A DNA stretch of 6,856 nt from an uncultured Clostridia bacterium (GTDB lineage Bacteria; Bacillota; Clostridia; Oscillospirales; Acutalibacteraceae): the NCBI GenBank assembly GCA_945221685.1, contig CALYNN010000085.1:1-6856 (forward strand), given 5' to 3'. The translations under genes and the position numbers were made by a program. Shown here in pieces: positions 1-5,655 of this stretch (position 1 is the stretch's first letter; each line of letters begins with the position of its first letter). The notes beneath the pieces are model-generated. The model did no database searches, was not told the origin of the DNA, and was given only the letters and a program-made list of their open reading frames with translations.

Positions 1-429
1 TTCCGTTGAGCCGACGCCTGTTGAAACGGCACAAACTGCACCGTAGGGACAGGTATGGGAGGCTGCACCGATAATGCAGTCGCCTGCGGTAACGATACCC
101 TTTTCGGGAAGCAGGGCGTGCTCAATGCCCATATTGCCCACATCGTAGTAGTGGAGAATATCGTTTTTCTTTGCAAACTCACGAACCTGTTTGCAGTTTT
201 CGGCAGACTGAATATCCTTGTTGGGAGTAAAGTGGTCCATTACAAGAGATATTCTTGTTTTATCGAAAACGGTTGTTTTGCCGAATTTATTCATTTCATT
301 AATGGCGACAGGAGAGGTTACATCATTTCCCAGCACCATATCAAGATTTGCTTCTATTAACTGACCTGCAGTGACACTGTCAAGACCTGCGTGGGCGGCT
401 AATATTTTTTGAGTCATAGTCATACCCAT
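1..429 (-). CDS. leuC: 3-isopropylmalate dehydratase large subunit, N-terminal 143 residues (runs off left edge)
   Basis: This is the N-terminal third of LeuC, the [4Fe-4S] aconitase-family subunit. With LeuD it isomerises 2-isopropylmalate to 3-isopropylmalate in cytosolic leucine synthesis. The chosen ATG at 429 gives the N-terminus MGMTMTQKILAAHAG, a form I recognise from clostridial LeuC. AGGTGA lies 6 nt upstream (436-441), and two further in-frame ATGs follow at 423 and 417. Aconitase-fold landmarks are visible: VMDHFTPN at residues 63-70 (the Asp-His active-site pair at 65-66), GIEHALLPEKG at 101-111, and SHTCPYG followed by STGVGST at 124-142. The cluster-binding cysteines of the family lie further C-terminal, outside the window. 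The gene starts 28 nt after ilvN on the same strand, so it is almost certainly the third gene of the operon. One oddity: the residue before Ser-His is Ala123 where the family has an almost invariant Asp. Confidence 0.95.
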   Translation of the reverse strand, partial: MGMTMTQKILAAHAGLDSVTAGQLIEANLDMVLGNDVTSPVAINEMNKFGKTTVFDKTRISLVMDHFTPNKDIQSAENCKQVREFAKKNDILHYYDVGNMGIEHALLPEKGIVTAGDCIIGAASHTCPYGAVCAVSTGVGSTE

Positions 430-457
430 ATTATATCACCTGCTTACGTAGTAGTAA

Positions 458-967
458 TTAAATATCGTCGGTAAATGAGCCTTCGCCTCTTTCAAGTGAG
501 GTTATACCGGTTCTGGCAAGCTCAACAATACCGAATTTTTCTTCAATAGCGTCTGCAAACTCATCGATTATGCTTCCGCTTCCGGTGAATTCAAGAGTTA
601 TGGTTTCCTTTGAAATATCGAGAACTCTTGCGCCGTAGCCCACATTAAAGGCAAGAAGCGCATTTTTCTGCTCTATTCCGGCAGCCTTTACCTTTATTAA
701 AAGAAGCTCTGAGGAAACAGACTTCTCATCGGAAAGCTCGGCAACCTTTTTAACAATTTCAAGCTTAAGAAGCTGAGTCTTAATCTGCCTAACATTTTCA
801 GGCTCTGTATAAGTTTCGATAGTCATTCTCGAAAATGCAGGGTCCTCTGTTTCGCTAACGGTTAAAGAGCTGATGTTGTAGCTTCTTCTTGAAAAAAGGC
901 TTGCCACACGCTGAAGCACACCGCTTTCGTTATCTACGAGAACAGACAGCACTAATTTTTTCTTCAT
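458..967 (-). CDS. ilvN: Acetolactate synthase small (regulatory) subunit
   Basis: This is the regulatory subunit of acetohydroxyacid synthase. It binds the IlvB catalytic subunit, raises its activity and normally confers feedback inhibition by valine. The N-terminal ACT domain spans roughly residues 3-78 of the 169-residue product. It shows the typical string from VLVDNESGVLQRVASLFSRR through ISSLTV to TEDPAFSRMTI. The remainder (about 80-165) fits the C-terminal domain of the family. Total length is normal for a short-type IlvN. A TTG at 973 would add two residues, but it sits only 2 nt from the AAGGAGG site. The ATG at 967 has 8-nt spacing and is the better start. The gene begins 13 nt after the ilvB stop, and the ribosome site overlaps the end of ilvB, so the two are likely translationally coupled. 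Confidence 0.96.
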   Translation of the reverse strand: MKKKLVLSVLVDNESGVLQRVASLFSRRSYNISSLTVSETEDPAFSRMTIETYTEPENVRQIKTQLLKLEIVKKVAELSDEKSVSSELLLIKVKAAGIEQKNALLAFNVGYGARVLDISKETITLEFTGSGSIIDEFADAIEEKFGIVELARTGITSLERGEGSFTDDI

Positions 968-975
968 TGCCAAAG

Positions 976-982
976 CCTCCTT
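976..982 (-). promoter_or_regulatory. Ribosome binding site of ilvN (decides the start)
   Basis: AAGGAGG on the minus strand, overlapping the last bases of the ilvB stop codon. It lies 8 nt from the ATG at 967 but only 2 nt from the upstream TTG at 973, so it argues for the ATG as the true start. Confidence 0.85.
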
Positions 983-2645
983 AATTAAATTTTTCGATAA
1001 TATCCGTATGAGCTCCTCCGGGAGGAATCATAGGAAGAACATTTGAATCGGGAGAAATTCTGCAGTCAACAAGAACAGGGCCGTTATACTCAAGAGCCTC
1101 CTTGAGAACCGCATCAATATCGTCGTTTGTATTAATTCTTAATCCCTTAACACCGAATGCCTCGGCAACCTTTACAAAGTCGGTTGCTCTATGGGGGTCG
1201 GTATCGGCAAAGCGGTTTTGATAAAAGAGCTTCTGCCACTGACGAACCATTCCCAAAACGGTGTTATTCATAATAAACATTTTTACGGGAACATTGTAGG
1301 AAGCCGCAGTTGCCAGCTCCGCCAAATTCATATGGAAGCCGCCGTCGCCTGCAAACATAATTACGGTTTTATCGGGGCAGCCTATTTGACCGCCGATTGC
1401 CGCACCCATTGAATAGCCCATTGTTCCCAAGCCACCTGAGGTCAAAAGCGTATGGGGCAGCTTATACTTATAAAACTGTGCCGCCCAAAGCTGATGCTGA
1501 CCTACATCTGTTACGACAATAGTATCGTCGTCAGTAGCTGCGTCAATCTTTTCGATAAGTATTTGGGGGTTAACATAATCGCCTATTTGAAGCTGTTCAA
1601 ATGGCTTTCTGTAGCCGTTGATTTCATTTTTCCATTCAGTGTGGTCAAGCTGCTCAACAGCCTGTGTAAGCTGAGGAATAAGCTGAGCAAGGTCGCCTCG
1701 TAAATGATAATTTGAAACGATGTTTTTATCCATTTCCGCGGCGTCAATATCAATATGTAAAATCTCTGCATTAGGAGCAAACTTCTTTCTGTTTCCTGCA
1801 ACTCTGTCGGAAAATCTTGCGCCTGCAACAATAAGCACATCACAGTCGTGAGCCGCCTTATTTGCCTCAAAATGACCGTGCATACCGATAAGTCCCACAT
1901 GAAGCGGATGACCGTTAGGGAATGCACCCAGTCCCATTAGTGAAGAAACTACGGGAGCGTCAATCTTTTCGGCAAAGGTAACAAGGTCTTCACCAACATT
2001 TGAAAGGATAGCACCGCCGCCTACATAGATAATAGGCTTCTTTGCTCCGTTAATAAGCTCAACTGCTCTTTCAAAGCATCTGTTTTTAGGATGAACAGGC
2101 TCATTTGGCTGTTGGGCAGGCTCAGGTGTATAATCACATTCTGCCGCAGTAATATCCTTAGGAATGTCAACAAGTACGGGTCCCTTTCTGCCGCTGATAG
2201 CAATTTTGAAGGCTCTTCTTATTGTAGGGGCAAGCTCCTCAACAGACTTAACCTGAAAGTTATGCTTTGTTATCGGCATGGTAACACCGCAAATATCAAC
2301 TTCCTGGAAAGAATCTCTGCCCAAGCCTGAGGTTGCGTAGTTACAGGTGATTGCTACAACAGGGATTGAGTCCATATAAGCAGTTGCAATACCTGTTACA
2401 AGGTTTGTTGCGCCGGGACCTGAGGTAGCAAAGCAAACGCCTACCTTACCTGTTGCCCTGCTGTATCCGTCGGCGGCGTGAGCCGCGCCCTGCTCGTGAG
2501 CAGTAAGTATATGCTTGAATGTATCTCCGTACTTATAAAGCTCGTCAAACACATTCAGTATAGTTCCTCCCGGATAGCCGAAAATTGTATCAACATTTTG
2601 CTCTTTAAGTACTTCGAGAATAATCTGAGAACCGTTAAGTTTCAC
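981..2645 (-). CDS. ilvB: Acetolactate synthase large (catalytic) subunit
   Basis: This is a thiamine-diphosphate enzyme. It condenses two pyruvates to 2-acetolactate (valine/leucine route), or pyruvate with 2-oxobutyrate to acetohydroxybutyrate (isoleucine route). The 554 residues cover the full family architecture. The N-terminal ThDP domain has FGYPGG at 22-27 and the catalytic Glu51 in AHEQGA, followed by TSGPGATN at 74-81. A central FAD-binding-type domain follows. The C-terminal domain has the ThDP/Mg motif GDGG around 433-436 with Asn460-Asn461 about 26 residues on, and MVRQWQ with Trp470 at the site equivalent to Arabidopsis Trp574. The usual GQVP segment reads CNYA at 101-104. The start is GTG at 2645, 5 nt after a GGGGAGGA site. 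It is the first gene of ilvB-ilvN-leuC, downstream of the promoter at 2702-2730. The leader is only about 50 nt, so no T-box or peptide attenuator lies between promoter and gene. A catabolic AlsS is less likely given the adjacent ilvN and leuC. Confidence 0.97.
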   Translation of the reverse strand: MKLNGSQIILEVLKEQNVDTIFGYPGGTILNVFDELYKYGDTFKHILTAHEQGAAHAADGYSRATGKVGVCFATSGPGATNLVTGIATAYMDSIPVVAITCNYATSGLGRDSFQEVDICGVTMPITKHNFQVKSVEELAPTIRRAFKIAISGRKGPVLVDIPKDITAAECDYTPEPAQQPNEPVHPKNRCFERAVELINGAKKPIIYVGGGAILSNVGEDLVTFAEKIDAPVVSSLMGLGAFPNGHPLHVGLIGMHGHFEANKAAHDCDVLIVAGARFSDRVAGNRKKFAPNAEILHIDIDAAEMDKNIVSNYHLRGDLAQLIPQLTQAVEQLDHTEWKNEINGYRKPFEQLQIGDYVNPQILIEKIDAATDDDTIVVTDVGQHQLWAAQFYKYKLPHTLLTSGGLGTMGYSMGAAIGGQIGCPDKTVIMFAGDGGFHMNLAELATAASYNVPVKMFIMNNTVLGMVRQWQKLFYQNRFADTDPHRATDFVKVAEAFGVKGLRINTNDDIDAVLKEALEYNGPVLVDCRISPDSNVLPMIPPGGAHTDIIEKFN

Positions 2646-2650
2646 TTAAA

Positions 2651-2658
2651 TCCTCCCC
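2651..2658 (-). promoter_or_regulatory. Ribosome binding site of ilvB, supporting a GTG start
   Basis: GGGGAGGA on the minus strand, 5 nt before the GTG at 2645. No ATG nearby fits better, and the next residues (KLNGSQIILEVL) match the usual IlvB N-terminus, so GTG is accepted as the start. Confidence 0.85.
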
Positions 2659-2701
2659 TTTCTCAGTAATCCAAACTGTGTATTGAAAAATATTTACAGA
2701 T

Positions 2702-2730
2702 ATAATATACTCTTTGAATGGCAAAGTCAA
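2702..2730 (-). promoter_or_regulatory. Vegetative promoter of the ilvB-ilvN-leuC operon
   Basis: Minus strand: TTGACT at 2730-2725, a spacer of exactly 17 bp, then TATTAT at 2707-2702. This is five of six consensus bases in each box. Predicted initiation is near 2695, giving a leader of about 50 nt before ilvB. Confidence 0.8.
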
Positions 2731-2753
2731 GTATAAAGAAATATAAAATATGC

Positions 2754-2782
2754 TTGTAAATTCAGCTTTTTTGGTATATAGT
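2754..2782 (+). promoter_or_regulatory. Probable promoter of ychF
   Basis: Plus strand: TTGTAA at 2754-2759, 17 bp, TATAGT at 2777-2782. An overlapping TATACT at 2783-2788 is an alternative -10. The two divergent promoters lie back to back, with their -35 boxes about 23 bp apart, so one regulator could affect both. The implied ychF leader is about 85-90 nt. Confidence 0.5.
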
Positions 2783-2793
2783 TATACTTAAAT

Positions 2794-2827
2794 CGGCGAA
2801 GCTTGCGGAATTAACGCACCGCCGCAA
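2794..2827 (+). other. Inverted repeats in the predicted ychF leader
   Basis: GC-rich patch in an AT-rich intergenic region. TTGCGG at 2803-2808 pairs with CCGCAA at 2822-2827. Alternatively CGGCG at 2794-2798 pairs with CGCCG at 2820-2824. The two pairings are mutually exclusive because they share bases 2822-2824. This could be leader structure or chance; I recognise no known riboswitch class. Confidence 0.3.
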
Positions 2828-2875
2828 ATAAAATACCCAGACTTATAACATACGAAAGAGAAGGAAAATAAATCT

Positions 2876-3970
2876 ATGAAACTCGGAATTGTAGGCTTGC
2901 CTAATGTAGGCAAAAGCACACTTTTTAACGCAATAACAAATGCAGGTGCACAAAGCGCCAATTATCCCTTCTGCACAATAGAGCCGAATGTGGGAATGGT
3001 AAGCGTTCCCGACGAGCGACTTGATAAGCTTGCAGAGATGTATAATCCCGACAAATTTACACCTGCCACAATTGAATTTGTTGATATTGCAGGACTTGTT
3101 AAGGGTGCCTCACAGGGTGAAGGATTAGGTAACAAATTTCTTTCTCACATAAGAGATGTTGACGCTATAATTCATGTTGTTCGCTGCTTTGAAAACGACG
3201 ATATAACTCATGTTGACGGAAGCGTTGACCCTGCAAGAGATATTGAAACAATTAACCTTGAGCTTGTTTTATCCGACTTGGAAATTCTTTCAAGAAGAAT
3301 TGACAGCAGAAAAAAGGCAATGAAGGGCGATAAATCACTTGCCGCTGAGGTTGAATTTTTGGAGCGTCTCCAAGGTGAAATGGAGCAGGGTAAAACAGCA
3401 AGAAGCGTTGAGATAAGCCAGGAGGAGAGCGAATTTCTTAAGGAGGTTTCCCTGCTGACAATCAAGCCTGTTATTTATGCCTGCAATATGGGCGAAGACG
3501 ATTTTACAAACGGAATTGAGAATAATAAATATTTTGCCGAAGTAAAAGAGATTGCAGCGACAGAGGGTGCCGAAACTCTGCCTATTTGCGCCGAGATGGA
3601 GGCTGAGATAGCACAGCTTGACGAAGATGAAAAGGAAATGTTTTTGGCTGATATGGGCCTTGAAAAAAGCGGACTTGACAGGCTTATCAAAAAGAGCTAT
3701 TCCCTTCTGGGTCTTATTTCTTACCTTACGGCAGGCAAGCCGGAGGTAAGGGCGTGGACAATCAAAAAGGGCACAAAGGCTCCTCAGGCGGCAGGTAAAA
3801 TTCACACGGATTTTGAAAGAGGATTTATCAGAGCAGAGGTAGTTGCCTTTGACGATTTGATTGCCTGCGGCAGTATGGTGGCGGCAAAGGAGAAGGGTCT
3901 TGTTCGCTCCGAGGGCAAGGATTATGTTATGAAAGACGGCGATATTGTCCTGTTTAGATTCAATGTCTAA
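2876..3970 (+). CDS. ychF: Redox-regulated ATPase / ribosome-associated YchF (OLA1 family)
   Basis: YchF is a universally conserved cytosolic P-loop NTPase of the Obg group. It binds ribosomes and prefers ATP over GTP. The 364 residues are full family length. The P-loop GLPNVGKST is at residues 7-15, followed by the family signature NYPFCTIEPN at 29-38. The G3 motif is DIAGLVKGAS at 70-79, where Leu74 occupies the place of the catalytic Gln of Ras-type GTPases. The G4-equivalent is NMGE at 204-207, the NxxE form that replaces NKxD and explains the altered nucleotide specificity. A helical segment lies between G3 and G4. The C-terminal TGS domain covers roughly 280-364 and contains RAWTIKKGTKAPQAAGKIH and FERGFIRAEVV. 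The start ATG at 2876 has AAGGA 10 nt upstream. It appears monocistronic, divergent from ilvB, with no strong terminator before the next promoter. Confidence 0.98.
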   Translation: MKLGIVGLPNVGKSTLFNAITNAGAQSANYPFCTIEPNVGMVSVPDERLDKLAEMYNPDKFTPATIEFVDIAGLVKGASQGEGLGNKFLSHIRDVDAIIHVVRCFENDDITHVDGSVDPARDIETINLELVLSDLEILSRRIDSRKKAMKGDKSLAAEVEFLERLQGEMEQGKTARSVEISQEESEFLKEVSLLTIKPVIYACNMGEDDFTNGIENNKYFAEVKEIAATEGAETLPICAEMEAEIAQLDEDEKEMFLADMGLEKSGLDRLIKKSYSLLGLISYLTAGKPEVRAWTIKKGTKAPQAAGKIHTDFERGFIRAEVVAFDDLIACGSMVAAKEKGLVRSEGKDYVMKDGDIVLFRFNV

Positions 3971-4094
3971 TCGATAATGTTAAGCTTTTGTTAAAGCTCA
4001 AAAGACAATCGGACGAGATATAGTACACTTTATACAAATTTATCATATTTTTCACATATTGTTAATATATTTTGTGCTTTTTTAATAGTTTTTG

Positions 4095-4123
4095 TTGACT
4101 ATCCTAATTTTTTTTGGTATTAT
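4095..4123 (+). promoter_or_regulatory. Promoter of the sigma factor / zinc-ribbon unit
   Basis: TTGACT at 4095-4100, exactly 17 bp, then TATTAT at 4118-4123 preceded by TGG (extended -10). Initiation near 4130 leaves a leader of under 20 nt, occupied mostly by the AAGGTGGGAG ribosome site at 4131-4140. The boxes equal the ilvB promoter boxes in sequence and spacing, so this looks like housekeeping-sigma transcription. Confidence 0.8.
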
Positions 4124-4146
4124 AGTTCATAAGGTGGGAGAGATTT

Positions 4147-4725
4147 ATGTCAAAAGTATTCCCGAACATTGACAACGGCATTATCGCCGAAGCACAATCG
4201 GGTGACATAGAAAAACTTGAATATATAATTAAGAGCTACGCAAGTGCCGTTGAGATAATTGCCAAGGGCTACTACAACTCCCCTGTTGAAACCGAGGACC
4301 TTAAGCAAGAGGGTATGATTGGTCTGCTTGCAGCCATTAAATCTTATGACGCAGCCAAGGGTGCCGGCTTCAAAACCTATTCATCACGCTGTATAGACAA
4401 CGCTATGCAGAACGCGATTAAGAGAAATACCAGAAAAAAGGATATTCCCGGCAACAGTCTTGTTGAATATCTTGATGAAGAAATTCCGTTGGCAAGCAGC
4501 TTTCGAAGCGCAGAGGACGATTTCATTTCCCGTGAAAGCGTATCGCAGCTTAACGAAGAGCTTAACAGCGTTCTTTCAAAATTCGAAAACGAAGTATTAA
4601 GGTTGCACATTATCGGCTGCAGCTACAACGAAATTGCCGAAAGGCTTGGTAAAAGTCCAAAGGCAATTGACAATGCTTTGCAAAGGGTCCGTAACAAGCT
4701 TTCGGGTTACTTTACGGATTTTTAA
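4147..4725 (+). CDS. SigH-like sigma-70 family RNA polymerase sigma factor
   Basis: This is a promoter-specificity subunit of RNA polymerase. The 192-residue product has the two-domain layout of SigH/Spo0H-type factors. Region 2 runs from about residue 12 to 97, with EDLKQEGMIGLLAAIKSYD at 50-68 (core-binding 2.2) and FKTYSSRCIDNAMQNAIKR at 74-92 (2.3-2.4, -10 recognition). A linker of about 50 residues follows. Region 4 is at about 148-186, with the helix-turn-helix CSYNEIAERLGKSPKAIDNALQRV. KAIDNALQRV and the IP-x-NS linker start (IPGNS) resemble Bacillus subtilis SigH more than ECF sigmas. Region 1.1 and most of region 3 are absent. It is shorter than the roughly 218-residue B. subtilis SigH, so strict orthology is not proven and I give no symbol. 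The ATG at 4147 has a strong ribosome site 6 nt upstream. The zinc-ribbon gene follows 42 nt downstream in the same transcript. Confidence 0.9.
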   Translation: MSKVFPNIDNGIIAEAQSGDIEKLEYIIKSYASAVEIIAKGYYNSPVETEDLKQEGMIGLLAAIKSYDAAKGAGFKTYSSRCIDNAMQNAIKRNTRKKDIPGNSLVEYLDEEIPLASSFRSAEDDFISRESVSQLNEELNSVLSKFENEVLRLHIIGCSYNEIAERLGKSPKAIDNALQRVRNKLSGYFTDF

Positions 4726-4767
4726 TAAATATCCAAGGCGAAATATTTAGATTGAGAGGTAAAAAAG

Positions 4768-5049
4768 ATGTTTGAAGACAAGACACTGACCTGCAAGGAT
4801 TGCGGCAACGATTTTGTTTTTACCGCAGGCGAGCAGGAGTTCTTTGCTGAAAAGGGCTTTACCAACGAGCCTCAGAGATGCAAAGAGTGCCGCGACAAGA
4901 GAAAAGCAGCCGCCAGAGCTCCCAGAGAGTATCACGACGCTGTTTGCGCAGAATGCGGCAAAGAGTGCAAGGTTCCGTTTGTTCCAAACGGCGAGCGCCC
5001 CGTATATTGCAGTGAATGCTTCGCAGCTAAAAAAGAAGCTGACGAATAA
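4768..5049 (+). CDS. Small double zinc-ribbon protein
   Basis: The 93-residue acidic/basic protein has two four-cysteine clusters. Cluster 1 is Cys9-x2-Cys12 with Cys38-x2-Cys41. Cluster 2 is Cys60-x2-Cys63 with Cys81-x2-Cys84, plus an extra Cys67. The first half resembles the family annotated as 'probable zinc-ribbon domain' in Firmicutes (TCKDCG...F...GEQEFFAEKGF...P.RCKECR). The second half has the VPFxPxxxRPVYCxxCF signature of CxxC-type zinc-binding domains. There is no signal peptide or membrane segment, so it is presumably cytosolic. Zinc or nucleic-acid/protein binding is inferred from the cysteine pattern only; the molecular role is unknown. The start ATG has GAGAGGT 7 nt upstream. 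It lies 42 nt after the sigma gene with no visible promoter between, and before a strong terminator, so the two form a bicistronic unit. Confidence 0.88.
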   Translation: MFEDKTLTCKDCGNDFVFTAGEQEFFAEKGFTNEPQRCKECRDKRKAAARAPREYHDAVCAECGKECKVPFVPNGERPVYCSECFAAKKEADE

Positions 5050-5065
5050 TTTATAAATTAAGAAG

Positions 5066-5102
5066 ACCGCGCAGAACACTAAAGTTTTGCCGCGGTTTTT
5101 TT
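5066..5102 (+). terminator. Intrinsic terminator of the sigma / zinc-ribbon unit
   Basis: ACCGCGCAGAAC at 5066-5077 pairs with GTTTTGCCGCGGT at 5084-5096 (one G-U pair, one bulged C) around the loop ACTAAA. A T7 tract follows. It ends about 20 bp before the tRNA promoter. Confidence 0.9.
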
Positions 5103-5121
5103 AATTGAGCCAAAAAAGTTC

Positions 5122-5150
5122 TTGACATATTAATTCTGCTGTGTTAATAT
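5122..5150 (+). promoter_or_regulatory. Promoter of tRNA-Ser
   Basis: Perfect TTGACA at 5122-5127, 17 bp, TAATAT at 5145-5150 with an upstream TG (extended -10). This is the strongest promoter match in the window, as expected for a stable RNA. Initiation near 5157 leaves a 5' leader of about 9 nt to be removed by RNase P. Confidence 0.88.
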
Positions 5151-5165
5151 TATTGAGCAACAAAC

Positions 5166-5254
5166 GCAGAGGTATCGAAGTGGTCATAACGAGGCGGTCT
5201 TGAAAACCGTTTGTCCGAAAGGGCGCGTGGGTTCGAATCCCACCCTCTGCGCCA
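5166..5254 (+). tRNA. tRNA-Ser (anticodon UGA)
   Basis: Complete class II tRNA of 89 nt with encoded CCA. The acceptor stem GCAGAGG (5166-5172) pairs with CCTCTGC (5244-5250). The discriminator is G5251, as in serine tRNAs, followed by CCA at 5252-5254. The anticodon stem is GCGGT/ACCGT (5194-5198, 5206-5210) with loop CTTGAAA, giving anticodon TGA at 5201-5203, which reads UCA and other UCN codons. The long variable arm (GTCC-GAAA-GGGC) is typical of Ser. The T-arm is GTGGG-TTCGAAT-CCCAC at 5227-5243. Reading frames across it on either strand are spurious. Its last 19 nt recur exactly twice downstream. Confidence 0.98.
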
Positions 5255-5317
5255 ACAAAGAAACACCGTTTTTTACGGTGTTTTTTTTGCGTGTAAGGGT
5301 GGCAGATTCGAACCCAC
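5227..5317 (+). repeat. Long palindrome: tRNA T-arm/acceptor, terminator, inverted T-arm/acceptor
   Basis: GTGGGTTCGAATC at 5227-5239 (tRNA T-arm) is the exact complement of 5305-5317. CCACCCT at 5240-5246 is the exact complement of 5296-5302. Only CA at 5303-5304 is unpaired between the two blocks. Further in, the terminator stem (5263-5269 with 5275-5281) and its A/T-rich flanks also pair. The midpoint of the outer arms and of the terminator stem is the same base, 5272. In the repeats at 5432 and 5629 the left arm is shortened to the T-loop onward, while the right arm is intact (5493-5514 and 5688-5709). Confidence 0.9.
5263..5288 (+). terminator. Intrinsic terminator of tRNA-Ser (unit 1)
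   Basis: ACACCGT at 5263-5269 and ACGGTGT at 5275-5281 around a T5 loop, running into a T8 tract. It starts 9 nt after the CCA of the tRNA. It is also the apex of the long palindrome. Confidence 0.9.
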
Positions 5318-5332
5318 AATACTTTCAGGGCT

Positions 5333-5355
5333 CCCGCAAAGCTTTGCTTTGTGGG
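5333..5355 (+). other. Hairpin 1 of the repeat spacer
   Basis: CCCGCAAAGC pairs with GCTTTGTGGG around a TTT loop: 10 bp with one G-U pair. The G-U pair is compatible only with plus-strand RNA, since the minus strand would have an A-C mismatch. No T-run follows, so it is not a terminator. An identical copy lies in unit 2, shifted by 197 bp. Confidence 0.6.
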
Positions 5356-5374
5356 AAAAGGAAAAACAAATGAA

Positions 5375-5414
5375 GTGCTTGTTATGCGTTTGCGTAGCAA
5401 ATGTATTTAAGCAC
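5375..5414 (+). other. Hairpin 2 of the repeat spacer
   Basis: The outer stem GTGCTT (5375-5380) pairs with AAGCAC (5409-5414). The inner stem GCGTTTGC (5386-5393) pairs with GCAAATGT (5397-5404) around a GTA loop, with two G-U pairs that again fit plus-strand RNA. A short internal loop lies between the two stems. It is repeated unchanged in unit 2. Whether it is transcribed past the upstream terminator is unknown. Confidence 0.55.
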
Positions 5415-5458
5415 GAATTTTGTTTTGACGCAATCCCACCCTCTGCGCCAACAAAGAA

Positions 5459-5485
5459 ACACCGTTTTTTTACGGTGTTTTTTTT
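5459..5485 (+). terminator. Terminator hairpin copy in unit 2
   Basis: Same ACACCGT/ACGGTGT stem as in unit 1, with one additional T in the loop run, then T8. Sits directly after the second copy of the tRNA 3' end. It could stop transcripts that read through the first terminator. Confidence 0.8.
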
Positions 5486-5655
5486 GCGTGTAAGGGTGGC
5501 AGATTCGAACCCACAATACTTTCAGGGCTCCCGCAAAGCTTTGCTTTGTGGGAAAAGGAAAAACAAATGAAGTGCTTGTTATGCGTTTGCGTAGCAAATG
5601 TATTTAAGCACGAAATTCGTTTTGACGCAATCCCACCCTCTGCGCCAACTAAGAA

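Noticed and set aside
55..360. A 101-codon plus-strand reading frame
   Set aside because: It lies antisense within leuC, whose minus-strand frame has clear family motifs. It shows no domain features of its own.
3335..3805. A 156-codon minus-strand reading frame inside ychF
   Set aside because: It is a shadow of the well-supported ychF frame, with no ribosome site or recognisable domain.
3980..4005. Hairpin AGCTTT-TGTT-AAAGCT (or CTTTTG/CAAAAG) after ychF
   Set aside because: No T-tract follows and the stems are short, so neither a terminator nor a recognised regulatory element can be supported.
4053..4083. Terminator of ychF: CAC/GTG and ATATT/AATAT pairing followed by T6
   Set aside because: The stem is very AT-rich and interrupted by a five-base bulge, so it is too weak to call with confidence.
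4726..4749. Inverted repeat TAAATAT/ATATTTA between the sigma and zinc-ribbon genes
   Set aside because: A 7-bp all-AT stem in AT-rich intergenic DNA is expected by chance and has no T-run or recognised operator.
5432..5450. A second or third tRNA-Ser gene
   Set aside because: Only the 3' 19 nt are present. The sequence before it (TTTTGACGC) lacks the 5' acceptor strand, D-arm, anticodon arm and half of the T-arm.
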